From assembly GCA_022496185.1 (NCBI GenBank), contig WTXG01000005.1:558001-622000 (forward strand): a stretch of DNA of 64,000 nt, written 5' to 3'. The position numbers were made by a program, and so were the translations under genes. The notes under the pieces are model-generated. The model was not told the origin of the DNA. It ran no database searches and saw only the letters and a program-made list of their open reading frames with translations. Each line of letters starts with the position of its first letter. The stretch's first letter is position 1. The stretch comes from Multifurca ochricompacta. Lineage: Eukaryota; Basidiomycota; Agaricomycetes; Russulales; Russulaceae. Positions 35,072-46,392 of the stretch are shown here, piece by piece.

Positions 35072-37990
35072 TTAGTCTTTTCCACCCTCCTTGTACCAAT
35101 CAATCACCTCGGCCAGGTCCGCTGCAGGTTCCTTAGCCTCCTGGGGAAAAAACTCCATTAGTTGCTGAAACACGTCCCTTCGCGTCTTGAACACTGCTGG
35201 GGTAACAGGAGCCGGAGAAAGAGTAGGCACGACGAAGGAATGCGCAGGGCGTGCCAGGAGGGGGGCTAGGAGCTCTTGCAGTACGTCGCCCTCTGCAGAG
35301 GCGTGGTCTGCAACCTCCGCGACTTCCGTCTGAAGAAACCGGAGGGCTTGCACGGCGGGGAGCGTAGTGCATGCTTCGCGGAACCTGCGGGTTCAGCATT
35401 AGATATGACCCAGTCAAATACAGAAACACATCCTTACTGTTGACATCGAATCCGAAATGTGGCGCGTCGCACAACCTCCTCGCGCCCCGGTCTAGGGGCG
35501 ATTGAAGTTACTCAATGTAGATACAAAAGTTGGGACGGAGTGGGCCCACCGCGACAGTGACATGCTCCAAAAATCACCCAACCTCTGCTCCGCCAGTGCA
35601 TCATTTCCGTGGACATTGTCGCCTAAAGAGCCACTCTCGAGTAAGCGTCCCGCATTCCCACCATGCAGGAATGCGGTACGTGTCCGCGAGTCGTACACGA
35701 CCTGATGCGCATAGCGCGCAGATGGTGCGCTGTCAGGCTGCGCAGATACAACTTGTGTGTGTGTCCAGATCCCTGGCCTCGAGGAGTAGCGGAACACCCA
35801 GTGCTCCCCGTCTAGTCGCGGCACAGGGGTTGCTCGGGTGCGCTTCAGGCCACAGAACCTGCGAAACATCATGATTGGCAGGATGAACAAAACAGGAACA
35901 CGCGGCGGTATTCACACGTAGATCTCCTTCAAGGTGGGGTCGATCACCGCACGCTGGGCATAGATCTTGTCAGGGCCACCGGATGCAGTGAAGTTCGAGA
36001 AGAGTTCGGTGCTAGTGTTCGTATCGAGGTTGAGCACATGCATGTCAGAAAGGAAGTGTTCGCCATCCTCCATGCCACCAATATGTACAAGGCATGCTCG
36101 TTCGGTTCAAATTTCATAGAATGGCCTATGGGAGCAACATTAGCCCAGGTCGGGTTCATCAAAGATTAGCGCACACACCAAATCTGCGCGTGAGCGAGTG
36201 TGAAGAAGCCAGAGTGCTTTTGAATCTGGCCATCCATGCTTCGTCAAAAAAAAGCTCCGCAAGGGAATGGGGGGTGGCTCACGGTATCTGGCACCACACT
36301 CTCGTGACTATGTCGTAGCAATAGAGCCCCGAGAACTTGGTCACATCGGAAGACCAGTCATTGACACGACCACCGCAGACGTAGAGGCGACCACGCCCCG
36401 AGTCCACGGCCATTTGATGATCAATTATCCATGGGGGCCCACCTGATACCTGCAGACGTGGTTAGGGAACGCAGCTGGTGAAGAGAGGTCTCACAACCTC
36501 TGTATTAGGGGAAAGAAGCTCCCAAGTCCCAGCACAGTCACCGCGCGTGTGATACGCGTAGAAATCAGCGTGGTGCGCAGACCCGCGCGGCTCGCCGGAG
36601 CTCGAGCTTCGCATACGCGCAGAATCGCTCTCTCTTAGATTGTCATCGCTGACCCCGAGACTTCCTAGTAGAAATATGCGTCCCGTTACCGCATCGAATG
36701 CCATCCTGTGGCACGAACGCCGTCCGGGCCACACCATGCCCTCGTGCCTCGGTACGACATGCCACTGGCCCTCCGCGATCGAGAATGCCCAGAAATCATC
36801 CAAGCTCTGCTCGCCGTCCCAACCGCCGTAGAGATATATCCTACCCGCACCCTCGTCGATGCACATGCATGCCCCCCGCGTTGCCTAGGCGTGTCACCAT
36901 CTGCGCTCGCGCCACGCAGACGCGTCCATGTGGCTTGGGCAGGTGCCTCGCGTGTAAATTCGTCGAAAAGACCGGCGTCGGCAGCGAGCCGCAGCACGCG
37001 TTCAGCTTCAGTCCAGTTTCCATCGGATACGATGCTGTCATAGAGTCGTGCAACTAGCGGGTGCTCGAGCTGGACACCCGCACTCGCAGTAAGAGCCTTG
37101 AAAGGTACCATGAGACGACGCGAGCGAAGATGCTTGAGGATGTGTCGGAGAGCCGTCGTTTCCATGTGCTTCGGTTCGCCATCAATCAAGGTTCACAGGA
37201 GCAATAACAGTTCAGCATACCTCCTCATGCTGCCGCTTGATCTCCTCCACGTAGCCGTCGCCGTTGAATCCATCAATAGAAACGAACCAGATAGATACAT
37301 GGAAGCTATGACTATGTGCCCTTTAAAGCCGCCGCGCGTCAATGTTTTTGCGATGCTCGAACACAATATCAACTCACGATATGGGGACTATCTTTAGGTA
37401 TCGGCTTGGGAAAGGTACGCCGGCGCCATTGGTGTGTCGTAAGGTGAATGTTTCTGGCACATTGTCGTCCTTGAGAGTGGAAGAGAGGACTTCACTCATG
37501 CGGTCCTTGGTCAAGCCGACGCAAACCCTGAACTCCTTCATGTTGCATGGATGTTCTGAATATGTAATTTAGGTGTGCTGCCAAAATCACGAAATTATGT
37601 ACCGACGTTTGTAATGCTACGGGAAGGGTGAAAGTTAGTAATGCAATTAGCAAAGTGCTTTAAGTCAGGGAGGGTGTACCCACCTTCCCGAAAGTAATGC
37701 TATCTTGGGCGGACTTCAACAGTAATTCAACACTAAGGAGTCGGAAGACTAACCAATAACACTGAGAGTGTTGAGTCGCAAAAGTATCCATTGCTTTATG
37801 CTTGGATTCTCATGCAGCCCACTCCATCTACTATTCGGGTCTGTAGGTGCGTCGACCATGATGTTCTCAGCGACATAGCGGTTGCTATGTTCAGAGCAAC
37901 CAGCAATACTGTATGATAAGCGTGTAGGCGTCGGTGAGACATTGTATGACTCATGGACATCGCGGCCGTAAACGATCGAGTTGTTGTATG
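35072..37990 (-). CDS. Muskelin (CTLH/GID E3 ligase kelch subunit), with apparent frameshifts
   Basis: Muskelin is a subunit of the CTLH ubiquitin ligase. Domains can be followed leftwards. The discoidin-like N-terminus has RLSYSIAGCSEHSNRYVAEN, SRWSGLHENPSIKQWILLRL and CNMKEFRVCVGLTKDRMSEV, then PETFTLRHTNGAGVPFPSRY. A LisH helix follows (TTALRHILKHLRSRRLMVPF), then CTLH (HPLVARLYDSIVSDGNWTEA). Kelch repeats include RIYLYGGWDGEQSLDDFWAF, PPWIIDHQMAVDSGRGRLYV and SARYAHQVVYDSRTRTAFLH, then a helical tail ends WYKEGGKD at TAA 35074-35072. The frame breaks in two conserved kelch motifs, near 36864-36877 (six-G run) and 36080-36081 (LYIFGG motif). Each needs one extra base. The first codon could not be fixed: no in-frame ATG was found just upstream of the discoidin part, so a small first exon is likely near 37980-38060. 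Confidence 0.85.
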
Positions 37991-38426
37991 AACGCCATTT
38001 ATTACATGGGCAATTTCAGCCGCGGGAGAAGAAGGCGTACGCATACAAATCGCACACATTTATAGAGTGATGAATCATCTGGGAACTTCAATCCGTCTCT
38101 CGTCGTTGTGGAGTGGGATGCAGGCCGTTGTCACAAGCAAAGGTGGCAGATGACAGACACGAGTGCTGTCCAAGTTGGGTGATTTAAACAGAACATTGCT
38201 TCGACCGAGAGCCATACACGCACACATGCTACACGGGGAACACGCAACACAAAAAAAGACAAAAAAATAAAAGAGGAAAGAACAAGCAATGATAGGAGGT
38301 GGATGTATAACACAGAAGGGGACGAGCTAGCGTAAAGGATGACGAGAAAGTGGTAGTCATGTACAGGGTCGGGAGGGTAGTAAGTATTTGAGTTGTTGAG
38401 AAAGAGGCGGTAGGTGTCAAGGTAGA
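37991..38426. other. Intergenic region between muskelin and CCR4
   Basis: This carries the muskelin promoter and the CCR4 3' end. An A-rich stretch lies at about 38252-38283. No coding region is supported. Confidence 0.35.
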
Positions 38427-40771
38427 TCATGCGTGAGAGGGGTTCGGAAAAACGGGGGGAGGCCGTGCTTGTGCGTCGCGCAGTGGTTTGATGCGGAACT
38501 CGCTAAAGATAGGGATATGACTACAACCCAATTTTCAGCCCAGTCCATAATCCGACGAGAAAAAAGAGCACATACTCGGATGGGTTGTGAGCATCTGGGA
38601 ACCCAACCACTTTCTCCAGGTAGCCACGGTCCACCTCGCTTAGCACGGCGTTGACAGACAGGTTCGCGGTCGAATACCAGATATAATCGATCGCACCATG
38701 AAAGCTTGGTGTGTAATTAGTGATTGGTAGCTCGCCGATGCCCGCATACGCGCTCTTGAGTCCCAGTCGATGCCGCAGGCCATCGCTTGTGTACCTGCCA
38801 TATGAGTGCGACAAAAAGTCCGGATGATCTCCCGGAAGCATGCCGTTTGTGAGAAACTCATATACACCGCTTCCCGGGACCGAGTTGTAATCCCCACTGA
38901 TAATGATCGGAATCTTCGTTCCATCCGAGTACGTCGGCGGGGGCTTCACCGGCGGTCCGTCGGACGGTGGGCGTGGGGGATATTTGGCAAAGCTATTCGC
39001 GACTTTCTCTACTTCATCGACGAGAAGCGCAACCTGCACCAGCTTGACGTCGCTGTACTTTGGATCCCAGCAAATGTGCGCATTTGCGATGACATGCCGC
39101 GTACCGGTCTCGATATTTTCAAAGAGACAGATAACAGCGATGTCGCTCCGAATTAGCACCCGATTGAACATGTCATCTGTTTTCTTGAAATCGGGCCGCT
39201 GCATAGCTACTGTGCTAAATTCGAGAGGGTGTTGCTCCACTAGCTGATATCTAGGATATATGTTAGGTTATTACGGGGAAGGTTGTACGTGGCGCACGTA
39301 CCTGGACTTTTTGAAGAAAATTGCGCATCCGTCTACCAGTCTGCGATCCGCCTCGTTCATTGTCTTGTAACGTGACTTGGGATAATACACCCCCTCGTAT
39401 CCAGCACTTCCAAGCTTAGGGACAAAATACTCCTCATATTGGGCTGTTTGGACCTCCTGTAAGCATAAGAAATCTGCTTGATGCTTGAGGAGCTCAGCCA
39501 TAATAAGGTCACGACGGTAGCTCCATTCAAGTGCCCAAGAGGGGGTGTATCCGTATAGCCGCTCTGTTGCATACATCTCACACAATATGTTGAAACACAG
39601 GACGCTAAACACCTCAATATTCGGGTCTTCATGGAGTGCTTCACGTTCCCCTGGTGCTAAAAGGTCACGCAGGGAGCGGGGCGGCGGCGGCGCAGGAATT
39701 GGACACGAGTCACGTAAGAAAGAGATGAGGGCAGGAGTACCTTCTTTCTGGACAATCGCCTTGAGGGACGGTTCGAGTGGATTGCCCTCAATACCGAGCG
39801 TCTGTAATTGGTGTAAGGTACCAAGCTCCGGTGGGATAGTGGCGATGTGGTTATCAAATAAATAAAGTTCCTTGAGCTTGGTGAGCATGCCCATCTCTGG
39901 CGGGAGCGTTTGGAGGTTATTGCCGGAGAGGTCAAGGAGCTCAAGATGTCGTAACCTGGCGACCTCCGGGGGAATAGTTGCGAGTGCGTTGTGATTCAGG
40001 TAAAGGTTGATGAGGAAGGTGAAGGAAAAAAGGCCAGATGTGGGAGGAAGGTTCTTGATTTGCACGCCACCCATGTCAAGCGAGCTCCAACTGTTTTCGG
40101 GAGGTTTAGTGGCAGTAGGACGAGGGGCCTCTGCGACGGGGGCGACGGTAGATGAAGGGTGGTTAACATTGGAGCTAGCACCGTTTGTGGAAGGCTCCCC
40201 AGTCGTGCTTGGACTAATACTATTTTCAACACCTTCAGATTCCTTAAGTACTGTTTCGGGTGGAGGCTTATTGGGATTTGTGATAGGAATCGCGGACTTT
40301 GTTACGGTGCGGGAAGCCATGGCGCTGGCGCGGGCGCGATGGTGAGGTGACCGAGATGCACGAATCATCTAAGAAAAGCAGAGGAAATATAAGATAGAAT
40401 GGTAAAGGAGAATTCATGATGAGAACCCATCCATGACGCACCTCACACTTGAGTAACTGCTGTTGCCAATGCGGTGTGATGATCTGGCTGGAAGCGCTTC
40501 CCGGCGAGCTCTGTCCAACACCGAGGGGTTGCCCGAGAACATTGACGGAGACACCCCCGTTAGAGGGTGGAGATGGATAGTGCGGGATGGAGTTTTGGTG
40601 ATGATGAAGGGATTGCATGTGGTGGGGTATATTCCCATTTGTGTAGAGGGGATAACCGGGAGAAGGAGGGGGTGGACCGAAAGGATGTGTTGGACGAGCC
40701 CAGGGTGTTGGGTCTGGATGAGTTGAAGAGAGTTTGTGGGCGATGCCCGGGGATTGCTGAGGGTAGTACAT
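38427..40771 (-). CDS. CCR4: CCR4 poly(A) deadenylase
   Basis: Ccr4 is the exonuclease-endonuclease-phosphatase (EEP) nuclease of the Ccr4-Not complex and shortens mRNA poly(A) tails. From ATG 40771 (MYYPQQSPGIAHKLSS) a Pro/His/Gln-rich region precedes a leucine-rich repeat part: LINLYLNHNALATIPPEVAR, LELLDLSGNNLQTLPPEMGM and LKELYLFDNHIATIPPELGT, the segment that binds the Not complex through Caf1/Pop2. The nuclease domain follows: VLCFNILCEMYATERLYGYT, DFLCLQEVQ (catalytic Glu), VDGCAIFFKKSR, HVIANAHICWDPKYSDVKLV, PIIISGDYNSVPGSGVYEFL, IDYIWYS and, after a final intron, PSDHIPIFSEFRI (catalytic His). It ends NPSHA at TGA. Four or five exons. An ATG at 40855 would add 28 residues. All catalytic motifs are intact. 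Confidence 0.92.
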
Positions 40772-41244
40772 TGCATTGGCCAGGGAGGAGGAAAGAGGAG
40801 AGGATGGTGGCAATGCTGCAAGATAAATTGGTTTTGTTTTATTCAATGCAGCCAAAGAAAGTGAACTTAAATAAAAAAGAAATGAATATGTATATTATAA
40901 GATGAGATGTGAGTGAATTCACCAAGCAATTTGTTGTTGAGGAGGTTGAGGAAGTCAAAGTCAAAGTCAATTGCCAGTCGTCGCAGTCGTCACAGTCGTC
41001 AGCCCGAGTCTGGCTGAGTCCGAGTTGGGCCACACGCCACCGTGACTGTTACCGTGACATAGTTGATGTCACAAGGAAACGTGTGATTTGAGCTCTTGGC
41101 TTAGTCATAATTCGGTATTATGTTACTTTACTGGCCGTACTATTCGCTTCGCGTCCCACACCCAGACGACATTCAAGTATAAGTATCTCTCTCCCTCTCG
41201 ATATATCTCCATCACCTTTTCTCTAATTACCTTTTTTTTTTAAA
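40772..41244. promoter_or_regulatory. Divergent promoter of CCR4 and the decarboxylase gene
   Basis: This contains short tandem units: AAAGTC x3 near 40955-40970, then CAGTCGT(C/CA) repeats at 40975-41000. TGTCAC/GTGACA inverted elements occur near 41053 and 41067. A T-run and CT-rich sequence (41186-41240) precede the decarboxylase ATG. Confidence 0.4.
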
Positions 41245-42575
41245 ATGACTGTATATCAGGCGACCGTATCAGCACCCGTTAACATCGCCTGCATAAAGTA
41301 AACCGTCTCTTTCTATTTATCGTATTGTCTCACTCAATCACCCTCTCCCTTATTTCTCCACCGTAGGTACTGGGGAAAACGCGACACTAAGCTCATTCTT
41401 CCTACCAATTCATCCCTTTCTGTAACCCTTGATCAGGATCACCTTCGCTCAACGACTACATCGCGTGCTGATCCTTCCTTCGACAAGGATAAACTATGGC
41501 TCAATGGCAAAGAAGAGTCCATCCAGCCCGGCGGACGCCTTTCAACTTGTATTTCAGAAATGAAGCGTTTACGCGCATCTCTCGAGTTGCAGAACTCCGA
41601 TTTACCTAAGGTATATTTTTCGTTGCCTTTTCGCTTCCGTGCCGCATCTTCTCATCCGATCTCGCTTCTCATTCAAAGCTTTCCACTTTCCCGGTGCATA
41701 TCGCTTCCAGTAACAACTTTCCCACCGCAGCCGGTCTCGCGTCCTCCGCCTCGGGTTTCGCTGCCCTCGTTGCTTCCCTCGCGTCTCTTTACGAGCTACC
41801 TGCAACTCCCTCCGAGCTTTCACTCATTGCTCGTCAAGGTTCTGGTTCCGCATGCCGTTCGCTGTTTGGTGGCTTCGTCGCGTGGGAAATGGGCTCTGCA
41901 CCTGATGGCTCAGACTCGCTTGCTGTCGAGGTTGCCCCTCGCGAGCACTGGCCAGATATCCATGCGCTCATCTGTGTCGTCTCTGACGACAAGAAGGGCA
42001 CATCCTCCACGTCCGGCATGCAGCGCACCGTTGAAACATCTACCCTGCTTCAGCACCGCATCGCGCAAGTCGTCCCAGCACGCATGTCCGCGATCACGAA
42101 GGCTATCTTACAGCGCGATTTTCCAGAGTTCGCGCGCATCACGATGCAGGATTCCAATCAGTTCCACTCCGTCGCGCTCGACACAGACCCGCCAATTTTT
42201 TACCTCAATGATGTCTCACGTGCCATAATCGCACTCATCACAGAGTACAACCGTACTGCAGGCACCATCAAAGCTGCCTATACCTATGATGCCGGTCCCA
42301 ATGCGGTCATCTACGCGCCGAAGGAGAATATTAAGGAGATAGTCGAACTTTTGCTGCACTATTTTCCCCAGGCTGAGCCGTTCGCGGATCCATTCGCACT
42401 AGGCGTAGATAAACAAGGTAAACTACCCGATGGTTTCAACGAAAAGGTGGCAAAGTCATTCCCTGTGGCAAGTGTGAAAGGATTTATACACACGCGCGTA
42501 GGGGATGGGCCGCGCAAGCTAGGCGCTGAGGAGGCGCTGCTTGGGTCAAATGGCTTACCAACTTTCTTGGCCTGA
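41245..42575 (+). CDS. MVD1: Mevalonate diphosphate decarboxylase (ERG19/MVD1)
   Basis: This enzyme turns mevalonate diphosphate into isopentenyl diphosphate with ATP, the last step of the mevalonate pathway. Three exons, 41245-41297, 41367-41610 and 41679-42575, join in frame into a protein of 397 residues, the normal family size. The start is MTVYQATVSAPVNIACIKYW-GKRD. LILPTNSSLSVTL follows, then the GHMP loop HIASSNNFPTAAGLASSASG, SGSACRSLFGGFVAWEMG, GTSSTSGMQRTVETS, and the C-terminal AAYTYDAGPNAVIY. The catalytic Lys/Asp region (YWGKRD) and the phosphate loop are intact. Transcription is divergent from CCR4. ERG8, the previous pathway step, is about 20 kb away in this same window. Confidence 0.95.
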
Positions 42576-42737
42576 GTTGCGATGCTACTGATGTAACGTA
42601 ACCTTGTTTTGTTTCTGTTGTATAGAATCTGTTTCATCTGTGTAGACGATATGAAATAGCCAAGCCAGCTTAAAGTAGTCACGTGATACTACAACTTGAA
42701 AACAGACGGAGACGGGGCAGACCAACCCGCCTCAGAG

Positions 42738-43481
42738 ATGCAACAAGTGCCCAGGATAACCCTTCACGGGCTTCGCCGTTATCTTTTCCCTCGCGCATTT
42801 AACCTCCTTCTCCGTCCAATCTCTGTCTCTCGTGGCCAGCAAGTTTCTATTCGCTTTCTGTCTACAGAGCCTACAGTTGCGGCCAAGACCTTTAGAGCCG
42901 GAAATAGACCACGAAATAACAAGTTGTTATCCGTCCCATCTCTCCCCCCGCCCCCATCACGGCTCAAGGGCACACCTTCGATCATTAGTACACGCGACAT
43001 CGAGGAATACGTGCAACCGCTGTATTTGCGAGGTTGGGGGCTCGCTCCAATCCTGCCCAATGGGAATGGCATAGCCGTGCTGCGCAAGCGGTTCGATTTC
43101 GCGAATGCGGAGGCGTTGCACGAGTTCATGACAGCTCTGAGGGAATACGAAGAGAACCAGCAGGTTCGTTTCCTTCGCCTAGCGTCTCTTCCTATATGTC
43201 TTTGATTGGATTCTCAGCACCATGCAAAGACGGACTTATTTGAGGGCCAACACGCCGTACTCGTCAGTACATGGACACACGTAGCCCGAAAGCGGAACGG
43301 GGACATCAATGATAAGGATATCAAAACAGAGGGCGTGACTGCGCGTGATATTCGCCTGGCGTACGCTCTCGAGAAACTGTTTGAGAGTGCGTTGGCTGCG
43401 AGTGGGGACAAGTATGATCCTCCTATCCGCCAGGAGGCAGATCAGCCCAAGACGGTCGAAGAGCTGGAAGGCTATAGTTAA
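42738..43481 (+). CDS. Pterin-4a-carbinolamine dehydratase-like protein, probably mitochondrial
   Basis: Two exons (42738-43163, 43218-43481) give 229 residues. The N-terminus MQQVPRITLHGLRRYLFPRA is rich in Arg and hydrophobic residues without acids, fitting a mitochondrial targeting sequence. The second half resembles the DCoH fold: YVQPLYLRGWGLAPI, VLRKRFDFANAEALHEFMTA and, across the intron, a short HHAKTD block followed by VLVSTWTHVARKRNG and TARDIRLAYALEKLF. The paired His of the family's active site (HH) is present. The canonical enzyme recycles pterin cofactors; fungal mitochondrial relatives are uncharacterised, so the reaction is uncertain. An ATG at 42696 would lengthen it by 14 residues. 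A CACGTG box lies at 42681-42686, about 50 bases upstream. Confidence 0.72.
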
Positions 43482-43669
43482 CGGTGCACAACACTAACCC
43501 TTCATAACCCCTTGACCCTTCACTGTCTACAATTTTATTTTATTTTATTTTAAATTACTTTTTGGAATTTTCGACACCTGAGGCGGTCCAAACGGACCGG
43601 ACCACGGTCATCTCCTCCGGCTCCCGGGGCAGTTTCGTTTGATTGTTTGATTATTGCATGTAGATAGCA

Positions 43670-44821
43670 ATGACACGCTACACGAATATCGGCCGAAAAA
43701 GAACGTACTTGCAAGCTAGTTTTGATCCCAATAATGAAGAACTATCCACGAAGGACCCTTTAACGCCCGTTTCAGGTATCCTCAACCCGTCGCGAGCGCA
43801 GCAAGAAAGCAACGTTTCCGAACTGGCAAGGTCGAGTCGTAAACGCCGCCGAAAGAGTAAGGGGAGTTCCGAGACAGCGGAAGAACCATCTCTAGCCGCT
43901 ATTACAGGTGAAGGGGACAGAAATAAGGTGGTCAAGGTGAAAAGACGAAGAATTCACTAGCAAAATCGATGGCCGATGAAAAGACCAAACGGGCCAAACG
44001 TGTGTCATTGTACAAGATCAACCTGGGATAAACACTCATGCTGCTTGTCGTCGCTCTTGCAGGCAGAAGTGCTGCACCCGAAGTGCGGCGTTTAAAACGT
44101 ATAGCAGAGCGACGCTCGAACACGACATGCTTTGCATGTCGCGAGGTTGGCCACTCGGCCAAAGATTGCTGGTCCATGCGGTCTGATGCGAACGGAGGTG
44201 GTGATGGACCTTCAAATATCATCGGCATCTGCTACCGGTATGCGCAGTTGCCCCTGCCTTTTCACCTACATAAGCACTTATGCAGGGTGGTTCGGGTTGG
44301 CGACAGGTGCGGCTCCCGAAAACACAACCTCGCTCGATGCCGCCAGCCAGCGCAGCCAGACAACCCTTTTCCTTTTGCTTCGTGCTTTGTGTGCTCGGAG
44401 AATGGCCACCTTGCGAGTTCGTGTCCAAAAAATAATGGCAAAGGAGTATACCCGAATGGGGGCTCATGCAAGCTGTGCGGAGAAACGACGCACCTCGCAA
44501 GGGACTGCACGTTCCGAAAAACAGGTTGGTACAGTTCATCTTCTTCTCACTGCAGTTCTCACGAACTTGCGTTTTCTGGCGAATGTGTGATTGGTAGAAG
44601 GGAGTGCCGCGGTGGCCTTGCTTGGTACGGGACGCGAGGCTGGTGCTGACGAGGATGACTTTCACACAATTCGGCGTAAAAATGCAGAAATAGACAGAGA
44701 CGAACGAGGAGAGGAGAGGGCGCGGAAAGAGGCAAAGGTGCTAGCAGGTGCACTTACTGGGGTGGTCAAGCCGTTTGGCAAGGCCCTAGCCAAGCAGCCA
44801 AAGAAAGTGGTGTACTTCTGA
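43670..44821 (+). CDS. CCHC zinc-knuckle RNA-binding protein (ZCCHC9-like)
   Basis: Four zinc knuckles of the Cys-X2-Cys-X4-His-X4-Cys type follow one another: CFACREVGHSAKDC, CYRCGSRKHNLARC (formed by splicing out about 44239-44310), CFVCSENGHLASSC and CKLCGETTHLARDC. The number and order match ZCCHC9 and its fungal relatives, nuclear RNA-binding proteins linked to ribosomal RNA. The N-terminus MTRYTNIGRKRTYLQASF and Lys-rich middle (KRRRKSKG) are also typical, and the C-terminus ends GVVKPFGKALAKQPKKVVYF. Between N-terminus and knuckles the frame changes near 43940-43943: an AAAA run would need one more A to read VKVKKTKNSLAKSMADEKTK. An intron then leads to APEVRRLKRIAERRSNTT. Without that base the protein would stop at 43960. 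Confidence 0.82.
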
Positions 44822-45083
44822 ACATCAATTCCTTTCTACAGTTCTTCACTGTCTGTGTTAGCCGCACAAGGAATTCGTCTATCTATCCATGAGGATGTCT
44901 CGGCGCGGAGAGATTAGTTAGCGAACTCTGTTTATGACCTGCATACGATGTTATGTAGGAGCTTTTTACAATCACGTAACGTAGTGTGTGATGGGGATGC
45001 CTTAATGACTGTAACTGTATGCTATCGCTATGCTATGAGTGTGTGATTGATCTGCATTCAGGTCATTGACTTCTCAGGCCACC

Positions 45084-46193
45084 ATGAATGCAAAGATCAT
45101 CTACGGCACTGCATGGTATGCACTCATACTCTGTCCATTCGATGTGAAAACGGTGTTTTTTTTACCCATTCGTATAGGAAGAAAGAACGAACTACGGCTC
45201 TGGTTCTAAGTGCCGTGTTGGCCGGTTTCAGAGCAATCGACACGGGTCAGCCATCGTTTGCACCGTGATCTGGTTCGCGCAACTAAAGGGTAAAAATGAT
45301 CTTCAGCTTGCCAACCTAAGCATTACCGGTCAGTCGCACTGCTTCGGCGTTGGGAAGAACCTATCATTAGTGTTTGAACCAGGGAGGATCTTGTTGGAGA
45401 AGCTCTTCAGATCTTGTACGACAAACACGGATACAAGCGCGAGGAACTATTCCTCCAAACAAAGTGAGCCAGGACAGAGGCAGCTCTTGGCGTTGTTACA
45501 CTGGCTAGCAACCAACAGATTCACGCCGATTGGCGGACAGGATACCTCCCGTCCACTCCCCTATGATCCCTCGAGCAGCATCGAAGCACAGATCCGGAGC
45601 TCCTTTTTCACCTCACTACAGCAGCTACGTACGACATATCTTGATTCGTATATCTTGCACTCTCCCCTGGAAACCTATGCAAAAACGTTAGAGGCGTGGC
45701 GAGTGCTCGTCAGCTTTCAGGACGAAGACCGTGTGCGTGTAATTGGTCTCAGTAACGCGTATGACGCAGATCTTCTCGCTCGACTAGGCAAGGACAGCGG
45801 CCGTGCGGTGCAGGTTGTGCAGAATCGTTGGTACGAGCGGAATGGGTGGAACCGTGAAGTTGTGGCATGGTGCCACGCCAACGGTGCACAGTATCAGTAG
45901 GTTTCCAGGTTTGTTGTTCTCTCCAGTACTAGTGTGACAATAAGGCTCTCAAAAGGTCATTCTGGACATTGACCGGCTCGCCGAATTTGCTTTCACACCC
46001 GGCCACGATCGCCATTGCGAAAGCAAATGAGTGCACTCCCCCTCAGGCAGTGTACTACTTTGCTCAATCGTTAGGCATCACACCGCTCTCTGGAACGACG
46101 GCTGAATCACACATGCAAGAGGACGTTACAGTCGAGAACCTTAACAAAGGAAGGGAGTTCTTCAGTGCGCTGACCGAATTTATATGGGGTTAG
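45084..46193 (+). CDS. Aldo-keto reductase
   Basis: This is a NADPH-dependent oxidoreductase of the AKR superfamily acting on carbonyl compounds. Six exons were resolved: 45084-45115, 45178-45245, 45307-45328 (only 22 nt), 45383-45463, 45519-45896 and 45956-46193. The protein starts MNAKIIYGTAW and has AIDTACQPKHYREDLVGEAL with the catalytic Asp and, seven residues on, a Tyr. GYKREELFLQTKFTPIGGQD follows, then LDSYILHSPLE (His of the active site), RVIGLSNAYD, VQVVQNRWYERNGWNREVVA, then PQAVYYFAQSLGITPLSGTT and a C-terminal EFIWG. The total of about 270 residues is slightly short for the family. The substrate is not predictable. No break was seen. Confidence 0.85.
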
Positions 46194-46392
46194 ACGGTTA
46201 AAGGGTGGAATTCTCGACTCTTGTACAACAAAACGTGTTTCTCAGGAATCACGGCCCATAGCTTCGTAGTCTGATAAGATCATACACCCAGGGTCCATGC
46301 ATTATCTTTGACCAGTCTTTCTCGCTCGAGAAGGTACTTCCCTACATAAACAACTCAGCGGAGAGAAGACATAGGATGAACGAAGCGTATAG

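Noticed and set aside
37796..38059. Minus-strand ATG frame as the muskelin start
   Set aside because: The discoidin sequence NRYVAENI is read in a different frame, so this ATG does not directly start muskelin.
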